From positions 285,028 to 349,027 of the forward strand of contig NZ_LT706963.1 of the NCBI RefSeq assembly GCF_900155535.1: a stretch of DNA of 64,000 nt. Reading direction: 5' to 3'. Within the stretch, counting starts at the first letter, position 1. Each line of letters opens with the position of its first letter. A program made the position numbers and the translations under genes. Positions 26,618 to 36,447 of this stretch are shown here, piece by piece. The DNA comes from Corynebacterium urinipleomorphum (lineage in GTDB: Bacteria; Actinomycetota; Actinomycetes; Mycobacteriales; Mycobacteriaceae). The notes beneath the pieces were generated by a model. It was not told the DNA's origin and ran no database searches. It was given only the letters and a program-made list of their open reading frames with translations.

Positions 26618-26866
26618 ATGACCCACACTGTTCAGGTGATGGTTCGGCAAACGTGCGGATCGTGCGCGAGGGTGGTGGAGCAGATTACCCCCGTGGTGGC
26701 TGCTGCCGCTGCGGTGCTTGAAACCGTCGACGTGGATGAGAGCGATGAACTCGCGCTCGAGTACGGGGACCGGGTGCCTGTGATTGTCATTGACGGCGAG
26801 GAATTCGCCTGCTGGGAAGTGGATAATGATGAGCTAGCCGCGGAGCTGGGGATCAGCCGCGGGTGA
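26618..26866 (+). CDS. Glutaredoxin-like thiol protein
   Basis: 82 residues. The redox motif RQTCGSCARV (CxxC) lies at residues 13-16, followed by the family pattern YGDRVPVIVIDGEEF with the cis-Pro. It matches the small glutaredoxin family protein placed just before hemA in corynebacteria and mycobacteria (Rv0508). GAAGGAG precedes the ATG at good distance. Its proximity to hemA suggests a role in haem or iron handling, but only by position. Confidence 0.88.
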   Translation: MTHTVQVMVRQTCGSCARVVEQITPVVAAAAAVLETVDVDESDELALEYGDRVPVIVIDGEEFACWEVDNDELAAELGISRG

Positions 26867-26980
26867 CCCTTCCCGGGCGGGTATTTTCGGCAACACTGAG
26901 ACCCGGGGGTAGTCTTTGGGTTGACTTGTGGCGCTGCGACCGCGCCAGGAGCCGAGTGAGATGGTCTGGAGGAAGATTTC

Positions 26981-28375
26981 GTGAGCGTTCTTGTGGTGGG
27001 TATGTCCCACCGGTCGGCGCCTGTGGCGCTGCTGGAGCGGTTGAGCATGGACGAGGCTGTGCAGACCGAATCCGCTTCCGCGCTCATTGAGCAGCCCAGC
27101 CTGTCGGAGGCGATGATCATCTCCACATGCAACCGGCTTGAGGTATACGCCGTCACCAACGCCTTCCACACCGGCGTGAATGATGTTCTCCGGGTGCTCG
27201 AGCGGTTCTCCGGCGTCGATGTCGCCGAGCTGCGCGGGTACCTCTACGTTCGCTATGCCGATGCCGCCGCCGAGCATCTCATGCGTGTCGCATCCGGCCT
27301 GGATTCGATGGTGGTGGGGGAGCAACAAATCATCGGCCAGGTGCGCGCTGCGTACCAGGACGCTGCGGACCGCGGCACTGTCGGCCCGGCCCTTCACGCA
27401 TTGGCTCAGTCGGCGCTGCATACAGGCAAGCGCATCCACTCGGAGACCGCCATTGATGACACTGGCGCGTCCATGGTCACTTTCGCCCTCGATGAAGCGA
27501 TGAAAGAGATGGGCTTGGACCCGTCCGATTCCCTGGCTGGCCGCACAGCGCTGGTCCTCGGTGCCGGCGCAATGTCGTCGCTGGCGGCCACCAATTTGGG
27601 TAAACGCGGGGTGGACAAGCTGATCATCGCCAACCGCACCCGCTCACGCGCTGAGAGGCTTGCTGAGCACGCCCGCGAAGCGGGGGTCACCGCCGAGGTG
27701 GTGGACTTCTCGGCGCGTGCCGGAGCGTTGTCCCGGGTGGACATGGCCGTTTCCGCTACTGCTAGTGACGGCTTCACGTTGACTTCCGAGGATATTTCGG
27801 GCCCGGCGACGCTGGTGGACCTGTCCCTGCCCCGCGATATCGACGATGCCGTGGGGGAGCTCGAGGGAGTCTCCCTGATCAACATCGAGGCGCTGCACGC
27901 GAAGCTCGGCGACGAAGAAGTCAACCCCGGTTCCGCTGCGGAAGGCACCTTGGCACGACGCCGCGCTGAAGAGATCGTCGCGGAAGAAATTGCGGAATTC
28001 AGCAGTGAGCAGCGTGTGCGCGATGTCGCACCGATTGTCACCCAACTGCGACTCAACGCGGCAGAAACGGCGAAAACAGAGTTGGAGAAGCTGCGGTCGC
28101 GGCTGCCGGAATTGGACGAGGCTGCTTTCAACGAAGTGTCCAAGACTGTCAAGCGGGTGGTGGACAAACTCCTGCACCAGCCGACAGTGAAGATCAAGGA
28201 GCTGGCGGCCGCACCTGGCGAGGTCAGCTACGAGATCGCCATTGAGGAACTCTTCGGTCTGACCGGGGGCAAAGACACGACCACCGGGTTGGCTGGGGGA
28301 GGAACCGGCATCAAATCCGCCAGCGGGTACGAGAAGAACTCGCTCTCTGGCTTCTGTGAGAAAGGAAACGAGTAG
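26981..28375 (+). CDS. hemA: Glutamyl-tRNA reductase
   Basis: First committed step of the C5 haem pathway, reducing Glu-tRNA to glutamate-1-semialdehyde, which HemL (gene at 45946) then converts. The catalytic Cys is in [14 protein letters not shown], with [13 protein letters not shown], the NADPH-binding [13 protein letters not shown] and the C-terminal dimerisation helix. The length of 464 is typical. GTG 26981 has GGAGGAAG at ideal distance. The last base of its TAG stop is the first of the hemC GTG. Confidence 0.95.
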   Translation: MSVLVVGMSHRSAPVALLERLSMDEAVQTESASALIEQPSLSEAMIISTCNRLEVYAVTNAFHTGVNDVLRVLERFSGVDVAELRGYLYVRYADAAAEHLMRVASGLDSMVVGEQQIIGQVRAAYQDAADRGTVGPALHALAQSALHTGKRIHSETAIDDTGASMVTFALDEAMKEMGLDPSDSLAGRTALVLGAGAMSSLAATNLGKRGVDKLIIANRTRSRAERLAEHAREAGVTAEVVDFSARAGALSRVDMAVSATASDGFTLTSEDISGPATLVDLSLPRDIDDAVGELEGVSLINIEALHAKLGDEEVNPGSAAEGTLARRRAEEIVAEEIAEFSSEQRVRDVAPIVTQLRLNAAETAKTELEKLRSRLPELDEAAFNEVSKTVKRVVDKLLHQPTVKIKELAAAPGEVSYEIAIEELFGLTGGKDTTTGLAGGGTGIKSASGYEKNSLSGFCEKGNE

Positions 28376-29304
28376 TGACGAACGCGACCGCACCTGGCAC
28401 CGAGGGGACAGAGACCACGATGCGTGCGCTGCGCGTGGCCACTCGTGGATCGAAACTCGCGCGCACTCAGGCGGGTCACATGCGTGACGCACTGATCAAC
28501 GCCGGATACGCCTCGGAGCTCACCATCGTCACTACCGCGGGCGACCTAAGTCAAGCTCCCGTGGAGCGTATCGGCGTGGGCGTGTTCACCACTGCGATCC
28601 GTCAGGCAATTTTCGACGGAGAAGCAGATGTGGCAGTTCATTCCTTCAAGGACTTGCCCACAGCCGAAGAGCCGCGCACGCACCTGGTCATTCCAGTGCG
28701 GGAGGACCGCCGTGAAGCACTCATCGCCCGCGACGGCATGAGCCTTGCAGACCTGCCTGAAGGAGCGCGTGTGGGCACTTCCGCACCGCGGCGCATTTCC
28801 CAACTCAAGACCATGCGCCCTGACCTGGATATTCAGCCGCTGCGCGGGAACATCGATTCCCGCATGGGCAGGGTCACCAGCGGCGAACTAGACGCAGTCG
28901 TGCTCGCCTACGCGGGGCTGACTCGCGTGGGACTGGGAGACCAGGCCACGCAGGTCTTCGATCCCAACGAATTCATGCCGGCTCCCGCGCAGGGCGCCCT
29001 GGCAGTGGAATGCAGGGCGGATGATGAGTACGCGCGGGAAGCCGTCGATAAGCTGGTCAGCCCCGATGACACGTTGTGTGCGATGGCCGAACGTACGGTG
29101 CTCGCTGGACTGGAGGCCGGATGCACGGCGCCGGTCGCGTCGACCGCCACGATCGACGGGGAGGCCATCACTTTGCGCGGCGGCGTGTTCGCCCTCGACG
29201 GGTCCGCTCAGCTAGTGGAGGAAGCAACGGGTACGGATCCGGTGGAGCTCGGACGAGACATCGCGCGCAAGCTTTTCAACGGCGGCGCGGCCCGCTTCCT
29301 CTAA
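28375..29304 (+). CDS. hemC: Porphobilinogen deaminase (hydroxymethylbilane synthase)
   Basis: Polymerises four porphobilinogens. Domain 1 shows [14 protein letters not shown], domain 2 [18 protein letters not shown] and [11 protein letters not shown], and domain 3 the dipyrromethane-bearing Cys in [11 protein letters not shown]. The length is 309. GTG 28375 overlaps the hemA stop by one base and has AAAGGAAA upstream; an internal ATG at 28420 would still leave a complete enzyme. Confidence 0.95.
   Translation: MTNATAPGTEGTETTMRALRVATRGSKLARTQAGHMRDALINAGYASELTIVTTAGDLSQAPVERIGVGVFTTAIRQAIFDGEADVAVHSFKDLPTAEEPRTHLVIPVREDRREALIARDGMSLADLPEGARVGTSAPRRISQLKTMRPDLDIQPLRGNIDSRMGRVTSGELDAVVLAYAGLTRVGLGDQATQVFDPNEFMPAPAQGALAVECRADDEYAREAVDKLVSPDDTLCAMAERTVLAGLEAGCTAPVASTATIDGEAITLRGGVFALDGSAQLVEEATGTDPVELGRDIARKLFNGGAARFL
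29043..29053 (+). repeat. Iterated 11-mer, copy 7 (CGTCGATAAGC)
   Basis: In hemC, read GTC-GAT-AAG (VDK). Confidence 0.9.
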
Positions 29305-29485
29305 GACCCCGTTTCCAGCGGTAATTTCTGGAATTCGGCGCTCTAAATTAAGGTGTAGATACCATATGCCGTCGGCGCCGCTTCCCATCTGGTCCCCCTA
29401 GCGTGTTTTTGGGGCCGTCAGCAGGCGCGATGCGCACCTTTGTAAGTAATTTTTGTCGCGATCTGGCTAGAAAAGATTTGAGTCA

Positions 29486-31216
29486 ATGACGAGTGCCGCC
29501 ATGCCGCTGCCCGCGGATGAAAACGCGTCTTCCGCAACCCCCACCCCGAAGGGGCGGGTCGTTTTCGTCGGCGCGGGTCCGGGCAACCCGGATTTGCTCA
29601 CCATCCGTGCCCGCGAAGTCCTCGAACGCAATTCGGTCGCTGTGGTCGATCCTGACGTTTCCGCCGGTGTGCGCGATGTTGTCGGCGCCGACTTGCCCGT
29701 GCCGGAAGAGAAACTGAAGGCCGCGGAAGAGGCGTACGAGGAGATGTGTGCCAAGGCCAAGGAGGCCGGTGCGCGCCGGAAGCCGCCGAAGCCTGCTGAT
29801 CCTACTGCTGCGGAATTGTCTGAAGCAGCCCCGCAAGGCGAGAGCATTGTGGCGCCGCTTGAAACCGCTCTGGATAAAGCGGCAACAGCCATCGAGCGCG
29901 GAGACGCGGGCGACGGCGACGTGATCCGTCTCGTTGCGGGCAACCCGCTCACCCGCAATGCGATCATGGAGGAAATCTCTGCGGTGGCAGCCGCCGGGCT
30001 GGAATTTCAGGTGGTGCCGGGAATGTCGCTGCCGTCGACGGTTCCGTCCTTCGCCGGCATCGGTCTGGGCTCCACCTATACCGAGGCTGACTTGGGTAAT
30101 GAGCCCGTTGACTGGGATGGGCTCGCTGCTGCGCCGCAGCCGCTGGTGCTGCAGGGTGAAGCACGCCACTTGCCGGTGATCGCCGAAGAGCTGACCGCCC
30201 GCGGGTACAGCGCTTCAACCCCGCTGACGGTCACGGTCAATGGCACGACACGGTTGCAGCGGACGTTCGACGCGACGCTGGGGACCGTCGGCAAGCTGGA
30301 CGCTGATTTGGACGGCACCCTTATCGTCACAATCGGCACCGCCGTAGATGACCGTTCGAAGTACTCCTGGTGGGAGAACCGCCCCCTGTACGGGTGGCGC
30401 GTCCTCGTGCCGCGCGCGAAGGAGCAGGCTGGCCCGATGAACGCCCGCCTCACCTCCTACGGCGCGATCCCGCAGTCGGTGCCCACGATCTCTATGGAGG
30501 CACCGCGTAATCCCGCGCAAATGGACCGCGCGATCAAGGGCATCGTTGAAGGGCGTTATCAGTGGATCGTGTTCACCTCGGTCAATGGTGTCAACGCGGT
30601 GTGGGACAAGTTCGAGGAACTCGGGCTGGACGCGCGCTCGTTCGCCGGCGTGCACCTCGCTGCTGTGGGCACCAAGACCGCCGAAGCGATCCGCGCCCGC
30701 GGCATGTTCCCCGAGCTGCTGCCGCACCGCACCAAGCAGAACGCACAGGGGCTCGTCGATGTCTTCCCGGAATACGTCGAGGAGATCGATCCGGTGGGCC
30801 GCGTGCTTCTGCCGCGCGCTGACATCGGCACCGACGTGCTCGTTGACGGACTCGTTGAGCGCGGCTGGGAAGTAGACGATGTTGTGGCTTACCGCACCGT
30901 GCGTGCCGCTCCACCTGCTCCTGAGGTGCGCGACATGATCAAGACCGGCGGCTTCGACGCAGTCTGTTTCACGTCCGCCTCGACGGTGAAGAACCTTGTG
31001 GGCATTGCTGGCAAACCGCACTCCCGCACCATCATCGCGTGCATCGGCCCGATGGCTGCCGCCGAAGCGAAGGAGCAGGGCCTGCGCGTGGATGTCGTGC
31101 CAGAGGTCGCCGACGTTCCTTCCCTTGTCGACGCACTGGCGGACCATGTTGCGGGGTTGCGCGCCTCTGGTCAGCTGCCGCCGCCGCGCAAGAAGCGCCG
31201 CGCCCGCCGCTCCTAA
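29486..31216 (+). CDS. hemD: Uroporphyrinogen-III synthase with degenerate SUMT-like N-terminal domain
   Basis: 576 residues. The C-terminal half (about 300-560) is HemD, which closes hydroxymethylbilane to uroporphyrinogen III: YGWRVLVPRAKEQAGPM, WIVFTSVNGVNAVW, LLPRADIGTDVLVDGL and AVCFTSASTVKNL. The N-terminal half resembles uroporphyrinogen-III C-methyltransferase (VVFVGAGPGNPDLLTIRA, VPGMSLPSTVPSFAG), but the usual GDPFVFGRGGEE-like SAM segment is replaced by LVAGNPLTRNAIM and an acidic insert is present, so methylation is doubtful. Such fusions are known in corynebacteria and mycobacteria. A basic tail ends the protein. A 181-nt gap separates it from hemC. Confidence 0.88.
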   Translation: MTSAAMPLPADENASSATPTPKGRVVFVGAGPGNPDLLTIRAREVLERNSVAVVDPDVSAGVRDVVGADLPVPEEKLKAAEEAYEEMCAKAKEAGARRKPPKPADPTAAELSEAAPQGESIVAPLETALDKAATAIERGDAGDGDVIRLVAGNPLTRNAIMEEISAVAAAGLEFQVVPGMSLPSTVPSFAGIGLGSTYTEADLGNEPVDWDGLAAAPQPLVLQGEARHLPVIAEELTARGYSASTPLTVTVNGTTRLQRTFDATLGTVGKLDADLDGTLIVTIGTAVDDRSKYSWWENRPLYGWRVLVPRAKEQAGPMNARLTSYGAIPQSVPTISMEAPRNPAQMDRAIKGIVEGRYQWIVFTSVNGVNAVWDKFEELGLDARSFAGVHLAAVGTKTAEAIRARGMFPELLPHRTKQNAQGLVDVFPEYVEEIDPVGRVLLPRADIGTDVLVDGLVERGWEVDDVVAYRTVRAAPPAPEVRDMIKTGGFDAVCFTSASTVKNLVGIAGKPHSRTIIACIGPMAAAEAKEQGLRVDVVPEVADVPSLVDALADHVAGLRASGQLPPPRKKRRARRS

Positions 31217-31309
31217 TCGGTTGACGGGGCGAGGGGGGATGGTCCCGGGGCAGATGCGGGACTGCCGTGCTCGGGCTTTCCCGTTCGGGGCTTTCGTGCC
31301 CGGCAGTAT

Positions 31310-31338
31310 TTTCCACTGGACCACGAAGTTCCTATCAT
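31310..31338 (+). promoter_or_regulatory. Promoter of hemB
   Basis: TTTCCA (31310-31315), 17-nt spacer, TATCAT (31333-31338), then 7 nt to GTG 31346. Confidence 0.55.
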
Positions 31339-31345
31339 GGGGACC

Positions 31346-32401
31346 GTGTCTGAAACAGCTCTGAACCCTCTGAATTCTGGGCCGGTGCGCCGACCCCGCC
31401 GGCTGCGCCGCTCTCCCGTAATGCGGGCGATGGTCGCAGAGACCCGGCTGCACCCGACCGACTTCATCCTGCCGCTGTTCGTCGCCGACGATCTCGGCGA
31501 AAACGGTGAGAAGCGCGAAATCCCCTCGATGCCGGGTGTGTACCAGCACAGCATGGACTCCCTGGTAGAAATCTGCCGTGAGGCCGTTGAGCTCGGCGTG
31601 CCGTGTGTGGACCTCTTCGGCGTTCCGCGCGACGCGGACAAGGATGCCCAAGGGTCCCAGGCGTGGGCGGAGGACGGGATTCTCAACCGCGGCGTGGCCC
31701 GCTTGCGCGAGGAGTTCGGGGACAATCTGCTCATCATGGCGGACACCTGCCTCGACGAGTTCACCGATCACGGCCATTGCGGGGTGCTCACCACGGACGC
31801 CCACGGAAACGATGTGGTGGACAATGACGCGACGCTGCCCTTGTACGCGAAGATGGCGGTTTCCCAGGCGGAAGCTGGCGCGCACATTGTCAGCCCCTCG
31901 GGCATGATGGACGGTCAGATCGAGGTCATCCGCGCAGCTCTCGACGATGCCAGCTTCCAGGATGTGGCGATCATGGCTTATTCCGCCAAGTACGCCTCAG
32001 CGTTCTTTGGGCCGTTCCGTGACGCGGTGGGCTCCTCGCTCACCGGTGACCGTCGCACCTACCAGCAGGATCCGGCTAATGTTCGCGAATCCCTGCTCGA
32101 GGTCGAGCTGGATGTGGCGGAGGGCGCCGATTTCGTGATGGTCAAGCCTGCTATGCCGTATCTGGATGTGCTAGCCAAGATCGCGGAGACGTCCCCGGTT
32201 CCGGTGGCGGCCTACCAGGTGTCCGGCGAGTACGCGATGATTCAGGCTTCTGGCGCCAATGGCTGGACCGACCGCGACGCGACGATGATGGAATCCCTCA
32301 TGTCCATCAAGCGCGCCGGTGCCGACCAGATCTTCACGTATTTCGCGCTCGACGCCGCCCGCATTCTGCGCGGGGAAAATGGGGGAGCGGAGAAGCGATG
32401 A
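31346..32401 (+). CDS. hemB: Delta-aminolevulinic acid dehydratase (porphobilinogen synthase)
   Basis: Condenses two ALA molecules to porphobilinogen. The Schiff-base lysines are in [15 protein letters not shown] and [12 protein letters not shown]. The metal loop is [14 protein letters not shown], with two Cys and one Asp: intermediate between the all-Cys zinc type and the Asp-rich magnesium type. GTG 31346 is preferred to ATG 31337 because the -10 lies exactly 7 nt before it and overlaps the ATG. The stop overlaps the next start as ATGA. Confidence 0.94.
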   Translation: MSETALNPLNSGPVRRPRRLRRSPVMRAMVAETRLHPTDFILPLFVADDLGENGEKREIPSMPGVYQHSMDSLVEICREAVELGVPCVDLFGVPRDADKDAQGSQAWAEDGILNRGVARLREEFGDNLLIMADTCLDEFTDHGHCGVLTTDAHGNDVVDNDATLPLYAKMAVSQAEAGAHIVSPSGMMDGQIEVIRAALDDASFQDVAIMAYSAKYASAFFGPFRDAVGSSLTGDRRTYQQDPANVRESLLEVELDVAEGADFVMVKPAMPYLDVLAKIAETSPVPVAAYQVSGEYAMIQASGANGWTDRDATMMESLMSIKRAGADQIFTYFALDAARILRGENGGAEKR

Positions 32402-33042
32402 CCGTTCCAAATCCGTCGATGATGCCGGGGAATGCGGTGGAACAGGGGGACCAGGGGGCGTCGACAAGCGGAAAGCGCGGTGCCCAGGACCCGAATAAGC
32501 CGCCGGAGACCGTGCGCTACCTGCTCTTCGCATGGGCGGTCATGCTCGGCGGCGAGCTGGTGCACCAGCTGTTCAGCCTGTCCATGGCGTTTCTGAATCC
32601 GTCGGTGTTGACCGAATCCGCACGGGAGGCGAATAAGTCTGTCGGTGGTGAGGCCGTTCCGGACGATCAAATCAAGCTGATCGTCTACGCGGCCATCGCG
32701 TTGATGGGACTGTTCATGCTCGCGTTCGTTCTGCTGCTGGCCATTTCGCTGAACGCGATCGCGCGGCGCAAGAGCTGGTCGAATAATGCGGCGATGCTGT
32801 TGTCGGTGTTCTCCGCGTTCTTCATTCTGCGCATGATCACGGTTTTTCTCGTCGTCGGGGCGAACACCGAGGGCATTCCAACTGCGGTGGTGGCCCTTGA
32901 CGGAGTCATCCAGATCATCGCGGGCGTGGCGGCGATCTGCGGGCTGATTTTTGCCTCCCAGGAGGAAGCGAAGATATGGACCGCCAAGCAGGATGCCAAA
33001 GGCGGGCCGGGCAACCATAATGATTCCAGTCCTGTTGCTTAG
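32398..33042 (+). CDS. Unknown four-segment membrane protein coupled to hemB
   Basis: 214 residues: a polar N-terminus of about 40, then roughly four hydrophobic segments ([81 protein letters not shown]) and a basic tail. No domain recognised. The ATG overlaps the hemB stop by four bases, so it is translated from the hem mRNA. Membrane proteins of this type sit between hemB and hemE in other corynebacteria; a role in haem synthesis is inferred only from position. Confidence 0.8.
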   Translation: MTVPNPSMMPGNAVEQGDQGASTSGKRGAQDPNKPPETVRYLLFAWAVMLGGELVHQLFSLSMAFLNPSVLTESAREANKSVGGEAVPDDQIKLIVYAAIALMGLFMLAFVLLLAISLNAIARRKSWSNNAAMLLSVFSAFFILRMITVFLVVGANTEGIPTAVVALDGVIQIIAGVAAICGLIFASQEEAKIWTAKQDAKGGPGNHNDSSPVA

Positions 33043-33107
33043 CAACGCAATATCTCGGGGCATGCCCGCAGGCGTGTCCCTGTCTTGATTGGGAGTCCCA
33101 CAGCACC

Positions 33108-33590
33108 ATGGCCGGAATGTTTCCCACGATGACCAGTCACCCGGACGACGCGAACCGCCGTTACTCCGGCACAGTCGGTGACGAGTGGCCGCGCAATTTG
33201 CAGGTCGCTTTCTACTTGATCTGCGCCGCGGCTGTGATCATGCTGCTCACGGCTATGCTCCTGCTCAGCCAGGGTGCCCCAGAGGGTGTGGATGAAGCAG
33301 TGCGCGGTTATTTCATGACCAATATGCGGGTGGCCGCTATCGGCAATATCGTTCTGGCGGTGCTGCTGGTGTCTGCAGCGGCATTTTTTCGGCAAGGCAG
33401 CAAGAAGGCCCGCCGGTGGGCGGCGGGGTTCACCGGTTTGGCGCTGTTCCTCAACCTGGCCGCCTTTTGGACGCATGTGATGACGGCGTGGTCCGCGATG
33501 GGCATCGTCATCCTGCTGGCGTTCGCCATGCTCTTCGCATTCCGCCAGGATTCAAATGCCTTCGTGGATAAGATGAGCCCGCGATTTTAA
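33108..33590 (+). CDS. Unknown membrane protein in the hem cluster
   Basis: 160 residues with four hydrophobic segments (FYLICAAAVIMLLTAMLLLS, MRVAAIGNIVLAVLLVSAAAFF, WAAGFTGLALFLNLAAF, WSAMGIVILLAFAMLFAF). No known domain. It starts at ATG 33108 or, less likely, ATG 33129. It has the same polarity and close spacing as the gene before and the ATPase homologue after, and probably belongs to one unit. Confidence 0.75.
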   Translation: MAGMFPTMTSHPDDANRRYSGTVGDEWPRNLQVAFYLICAAAVIMLLTAMLLLSQGAPEGVDEAVRGYFMTNMRVAAIGNIVLAVLLVSAAAFFRQGSKKARRWAAGFTGLALFLNLAAFWTHVMTAWSAMGIVILLAFAMLFAFRQDSNAFVDKMSPRF

Positions 33591-33639
33591 TTTCAGTCGG
33601 GCAAACCAGAACGTACAGCGCCGGGAAGGGGTGAAAACA

Positions 33640-36414
33640 GTGGCACAGCGAGCGGACGACCAAGACGCGCGAGGTATTCAGGGGGATGCAGAAGGCTTCG
33701 ACCGGGCCGAAACTCCAGATGACGTGGAGGAATCTGACCTCACGGACGGCGCGGTAACGCCCGCGGACCCGGAGGAAGCTGCAGGCACGGTCGAGGTGTC
33801 TGACGCGGCGGCGCCCGGAGACACGGCGGAAACAGGTGAACTCGGACGCTCCATCGAGGATGCGCACGAGGCAGCGCGCAAGGCGGGTTTCGGCATCGGT
33901 GGCGAGCCGGATGACACTGACCATTCTGGTTGGGCTGCTGTCGGAGACTTGGACCGCCCCCATGTGTCGTACTCGTTCCTGCTCGAGGATCTGCCCCCGG
34001 CGCCCGACGTGGATAAGGTCGAGGCTTCGGTGAAAGCGCGGACAGGTGTGCAGTGCCGCATTGTGTATCCCACAGCCACGGCGTGGGTGACGGCACCGGA
34101 CGACATGAGCCCGGCAGTGATCGAGGAGGCGTTTGCCGAGCATGGCGTTACCGCCACAATGTCGGAGACGTCTTTGCTGCGCTACGCAGCGCGCAAACAG
34201 ACGGCCGAGCACCACGCCCGTCGCAAGCCTGTCAAGGATATGCCCAGCCGCATGCGGCGCCGCCGCCGTCTGGCCGCACGCTCGTTGGATCAAAGACGGC
34301 GGGCGGGGTACGGGCAACCCCGTCAACAAGAGAAACACGACGATGTCCTGTACACCGCCCGCGATCTGGTCACTCCGGCCCGCATGTGGTTGGCGTTGGT
34401 GCTCACCATTCCCGTTCTTGTGCTCGCTTATTACGAGCCGGCGCAGTTCGACGGCTGGCAGTGGGTTTCCCTCGCCTTGGCCACACCGGTGGTCACGTGG
34501 TGCGCGTTCCCGTTCCACCGGGCGATGCTCGGTGGTGTGAGGCGCGGTATTGCGGCGCTTGATGGAGCCAGCTCGGTCGCGGTGGTCATCGCTTACGTCT
34601 GGTCGGCCGCGGTCATCGCGTTCGCGCCGACAGGGCACCGCGGCTGGCACTCGGGCTTCTCCTGGTTCGCCACAACACAGGGCACTGCGGACGGTCCGGA
34701 GCTCTTTCTCGATGTCGCGTGCGGCATCACGGCGCTCCTGCTGATCGGTAGACGGTACTCCATCCGCGCGCGCACTTTGCTTATCGACGAACTCTCAGAC
34801 GCCACCCTCGACCCTGAAACCAAGTTCACCCGGATTAGCAAAAAGCGTGGCGGAGCCGACTGCGCCGAGGAAATGATTCCCGTCTCGGAGATCAACCGCG
34901 GCGACGACATCGTCGTGCGACAGGGCGAGGTCATTCCCGTGGACGGCAAGATCATGGGCGGGCGCGCGATGCTCCGTCCGGGGCTGATTGATGTCCACGA
35001 GCCGATGGATGTCAAGGTAGGTTCCGTCGTCTACGCCGGCACTGTCATCCGCGAAGGCGAGATCAAGGTTCGCGCTCAGCGCACCGGTCACGCCACCCGT
35101 TGGCACGCGGTGCGACACTGGTTGAGCGACGTGGAGCGCCGGCAGCGGCATGCCTCGGTGCAGTACGCCCGCGGGGCAGCACTGCTGCTTCCTGTGGCGA
35201 TGACGGTGGCTTTCTTCAGCTTCATCTTGTGGGGTCTGATCGCCCGCGACTACAACGCGGCGTTGCGCACCGCTCTGGCTGTGCTGTCGGGTGTCGCTCC
35301 TCCTGCACTGGCGTTGTCGCCGGCACTGGCGCTGCGGCTCGGTGTGGAGTCCGCCGCGCGGCATGGCATGCTTCTCCGCGAAGGCGAGACACTGCGCCAA
35401 CTGGATCAGGTGGACACGGTGGTGTTCAACCGTGTGGGCACACTTGCTGAACCGAAAATGTTCGTCGAATCTGTCACCGCCCTGAATGGCGAGAGCGAGG
35501 AAATGGTGCTCCGCATGGCGGGCGCACTGTCCATGGAGACGACGGACCCCGCTTCCCGAGCTCTCGTGCAGGGGGCGCGCGAAGCCCGATCGCAGTCGGA
35601 CAACGACCCGGAGCTGCCGCTGCGCTACGAACTGGTGAGCATGGAAGAGGAGCCGAGCGGGGACGTGACGGGCCGTCTGGCGCTCACCTACGTCGACGAT
35701 GACGGCCACGAATCAGTTACCCAGGTGGATGCCCGCTTGTGGCGCCCGGTGAACCTGTCCAACCTCCACGGTGCTCTGGCCGTTGCGGCTACGTCCGGCG
35801 GCACGCCTATTGTGGTGGCCTGGAAGGGCAAGGACCGGGGCGTGATCACCTTGTTCGACCCGTACAAGGACGACGCGGACCAGGCTGTCATGGCGTTGGA
35901 GTCCCGTGGGTTGGAAACGGTCATGCTCACCCGCGACACCTACCCGGTGGCCCGTCGTTTCGCGGACTACCTGGGGATCTCTACGGTGCTCGCCGGTATC
36001 ACCAACGACCGTAAACCGGGGGCGATCCGCAATTTGCGCGCCGGAGGTGCCCAAGTCGCCCTCGTCGGCGACAACACTGTCACGAACGCTCTGCGGGCTG
36101 CGAATGTGAGCATCATGTACTCCACCGCCGACGATATCGAGACCGGGCAGCAGCGACGGCGCCGGCTTTCAGCCGTGCTGCTGCGCAGCGATGTCATGGC
36201 CGTCCCCCAGCTGATTGTCCATGCGCAACGCGTGAGTGCCCTAATCGACCGTAACCAGTTTTTGGCGTGGAGCTACAACATCGGGGTGCTCGTCGGCGCG
36301 GCAGCCGGTGCCATCCCGCCGATTGCTGCGACGGTGCTCATGCTGGGGGCCTCACTGCTGATTGAGGTTCTGTCGATGCGCGCCCGCCGCTTCCCGCGGA
36401 TCAACCGGTTGTGA
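33640..36414 (+). CDS. P1B-type ATPase homologue lacking all catalytic motifs (pseudo-ATPase)
   Basis: 924 residues from GTG 33640 (GGAAGGG 9 nt upstream; GTG 33631 is too close to it). Residues 1-100 are acidic and disordered. About 105-175 look like a heavy-metal-associated fold without CxxC. A very basic linker follows, then a membrane domain and the A, P and N domains of a metal-pumping P-type ATPase. Each signature is altered: TGES reads VHEP (452-455), the membrane CPC reads APP (553-555), DKTGT reads NRVGT with the phosphorylated Asp now Asn597, and GDGxND reads GDNTVTN (810-816). The frame is long and intact, so it is kept for something other than ion pumping. The neighbours are haem genes. 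Confidence 0.85.
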   Translation: MAQRADDQDARGIQGDAEGFDRAETPDDVEESDLTDGAVTPADPEEAAGTVEVSDAAAPGDTAETGELGRSIEDAHEAARKAGFGIGGEPDDTDHSGWAAVGDLDRPHVSYSFLLEDLPPAPDVDKVEASVKARTGVQCRIVYPTATAWVTAPDDMSPAVIEEAFAEHGVTATMSETSLLRYAARKQTAEHHARRKPVKDMPSRMRRRRRLAARSLDQRRRAGYGQPRQQEKHDDVLYTARDLVTPARMWLALVLTIPVLVLAYYEPAQFDGWQWVSLALATPVVTWCAFPFHRAMLGGVRRGIAALDGASSVAVVIAYVWSAAVIAFAPTGHRGWHSGFSWFATTQGTADGPELFLDVACGITALLLIGRRYSIRARTLLIDELSDATLDPETKFTRISKKRGGADCAEEMIPVSEINRGDDIVVRQGEVIPVDGKIMGGRAMLRPGLIDVHEPMDVKVGSVVYAGTVIREGEIKVRAQRTGHATRWHAVRHWLSDVERRQRHASVQYARGAALLLPVAMTVAFFSFILWGLIARDYNAALRTALAVLSGVAPPALALSPALALRLGVESAARHGMLLREGETLRQLDQVDTVVFNRVGTLAEPKMFVESVTALNGESEEMVLRMAGALSMETTDPASRALVQGAREARSQSDNDPELPLRYELVSMEEEPSGDVTGRLALTYVDDDGHESVTQVDARLWRPVNLSNLHGALAVAATSGGTPIVVAWKGKDRGVITLFDPYKDDADQAVMALESRGLETVMLTRDTYPVARRFADYLGISTVLAGITNDRKPGAIRNLRAGGAQVALVGDNTVTNALRAANVSIMYSTADDIETGQQRRRRLSAVLLRSDVMAVPQLIVHAQRVSALIDRNQFLAWSYNIGVLVGAAAGAIPPIAATVLMLGASLLIEVLSMRARRFPRINRL
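34779..34789 (-). repeat. Iterated 11-mer, copy 8 (reads GCTTATCGACG)
   Basis: In the pseudo-ATPase gene, read CTT-ATC-GAC (LID). Confidence 0.9.
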
Positions 36415-36440
36415 CACTGTGTGCCCCCATGGGCCACAAT
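36411..36440 (+). promoter_or_regulatory. Promoter of hemE
   Basis: GTGACA (36411-36416), 18-nt spacer, CACAAT (36435-36440), 7 nt to ATG 36448. The -35 overlaps the stop codon of the ATPase homologue. Confidence 0.45.
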
Positions 36441-36447
36441 GGACTGC

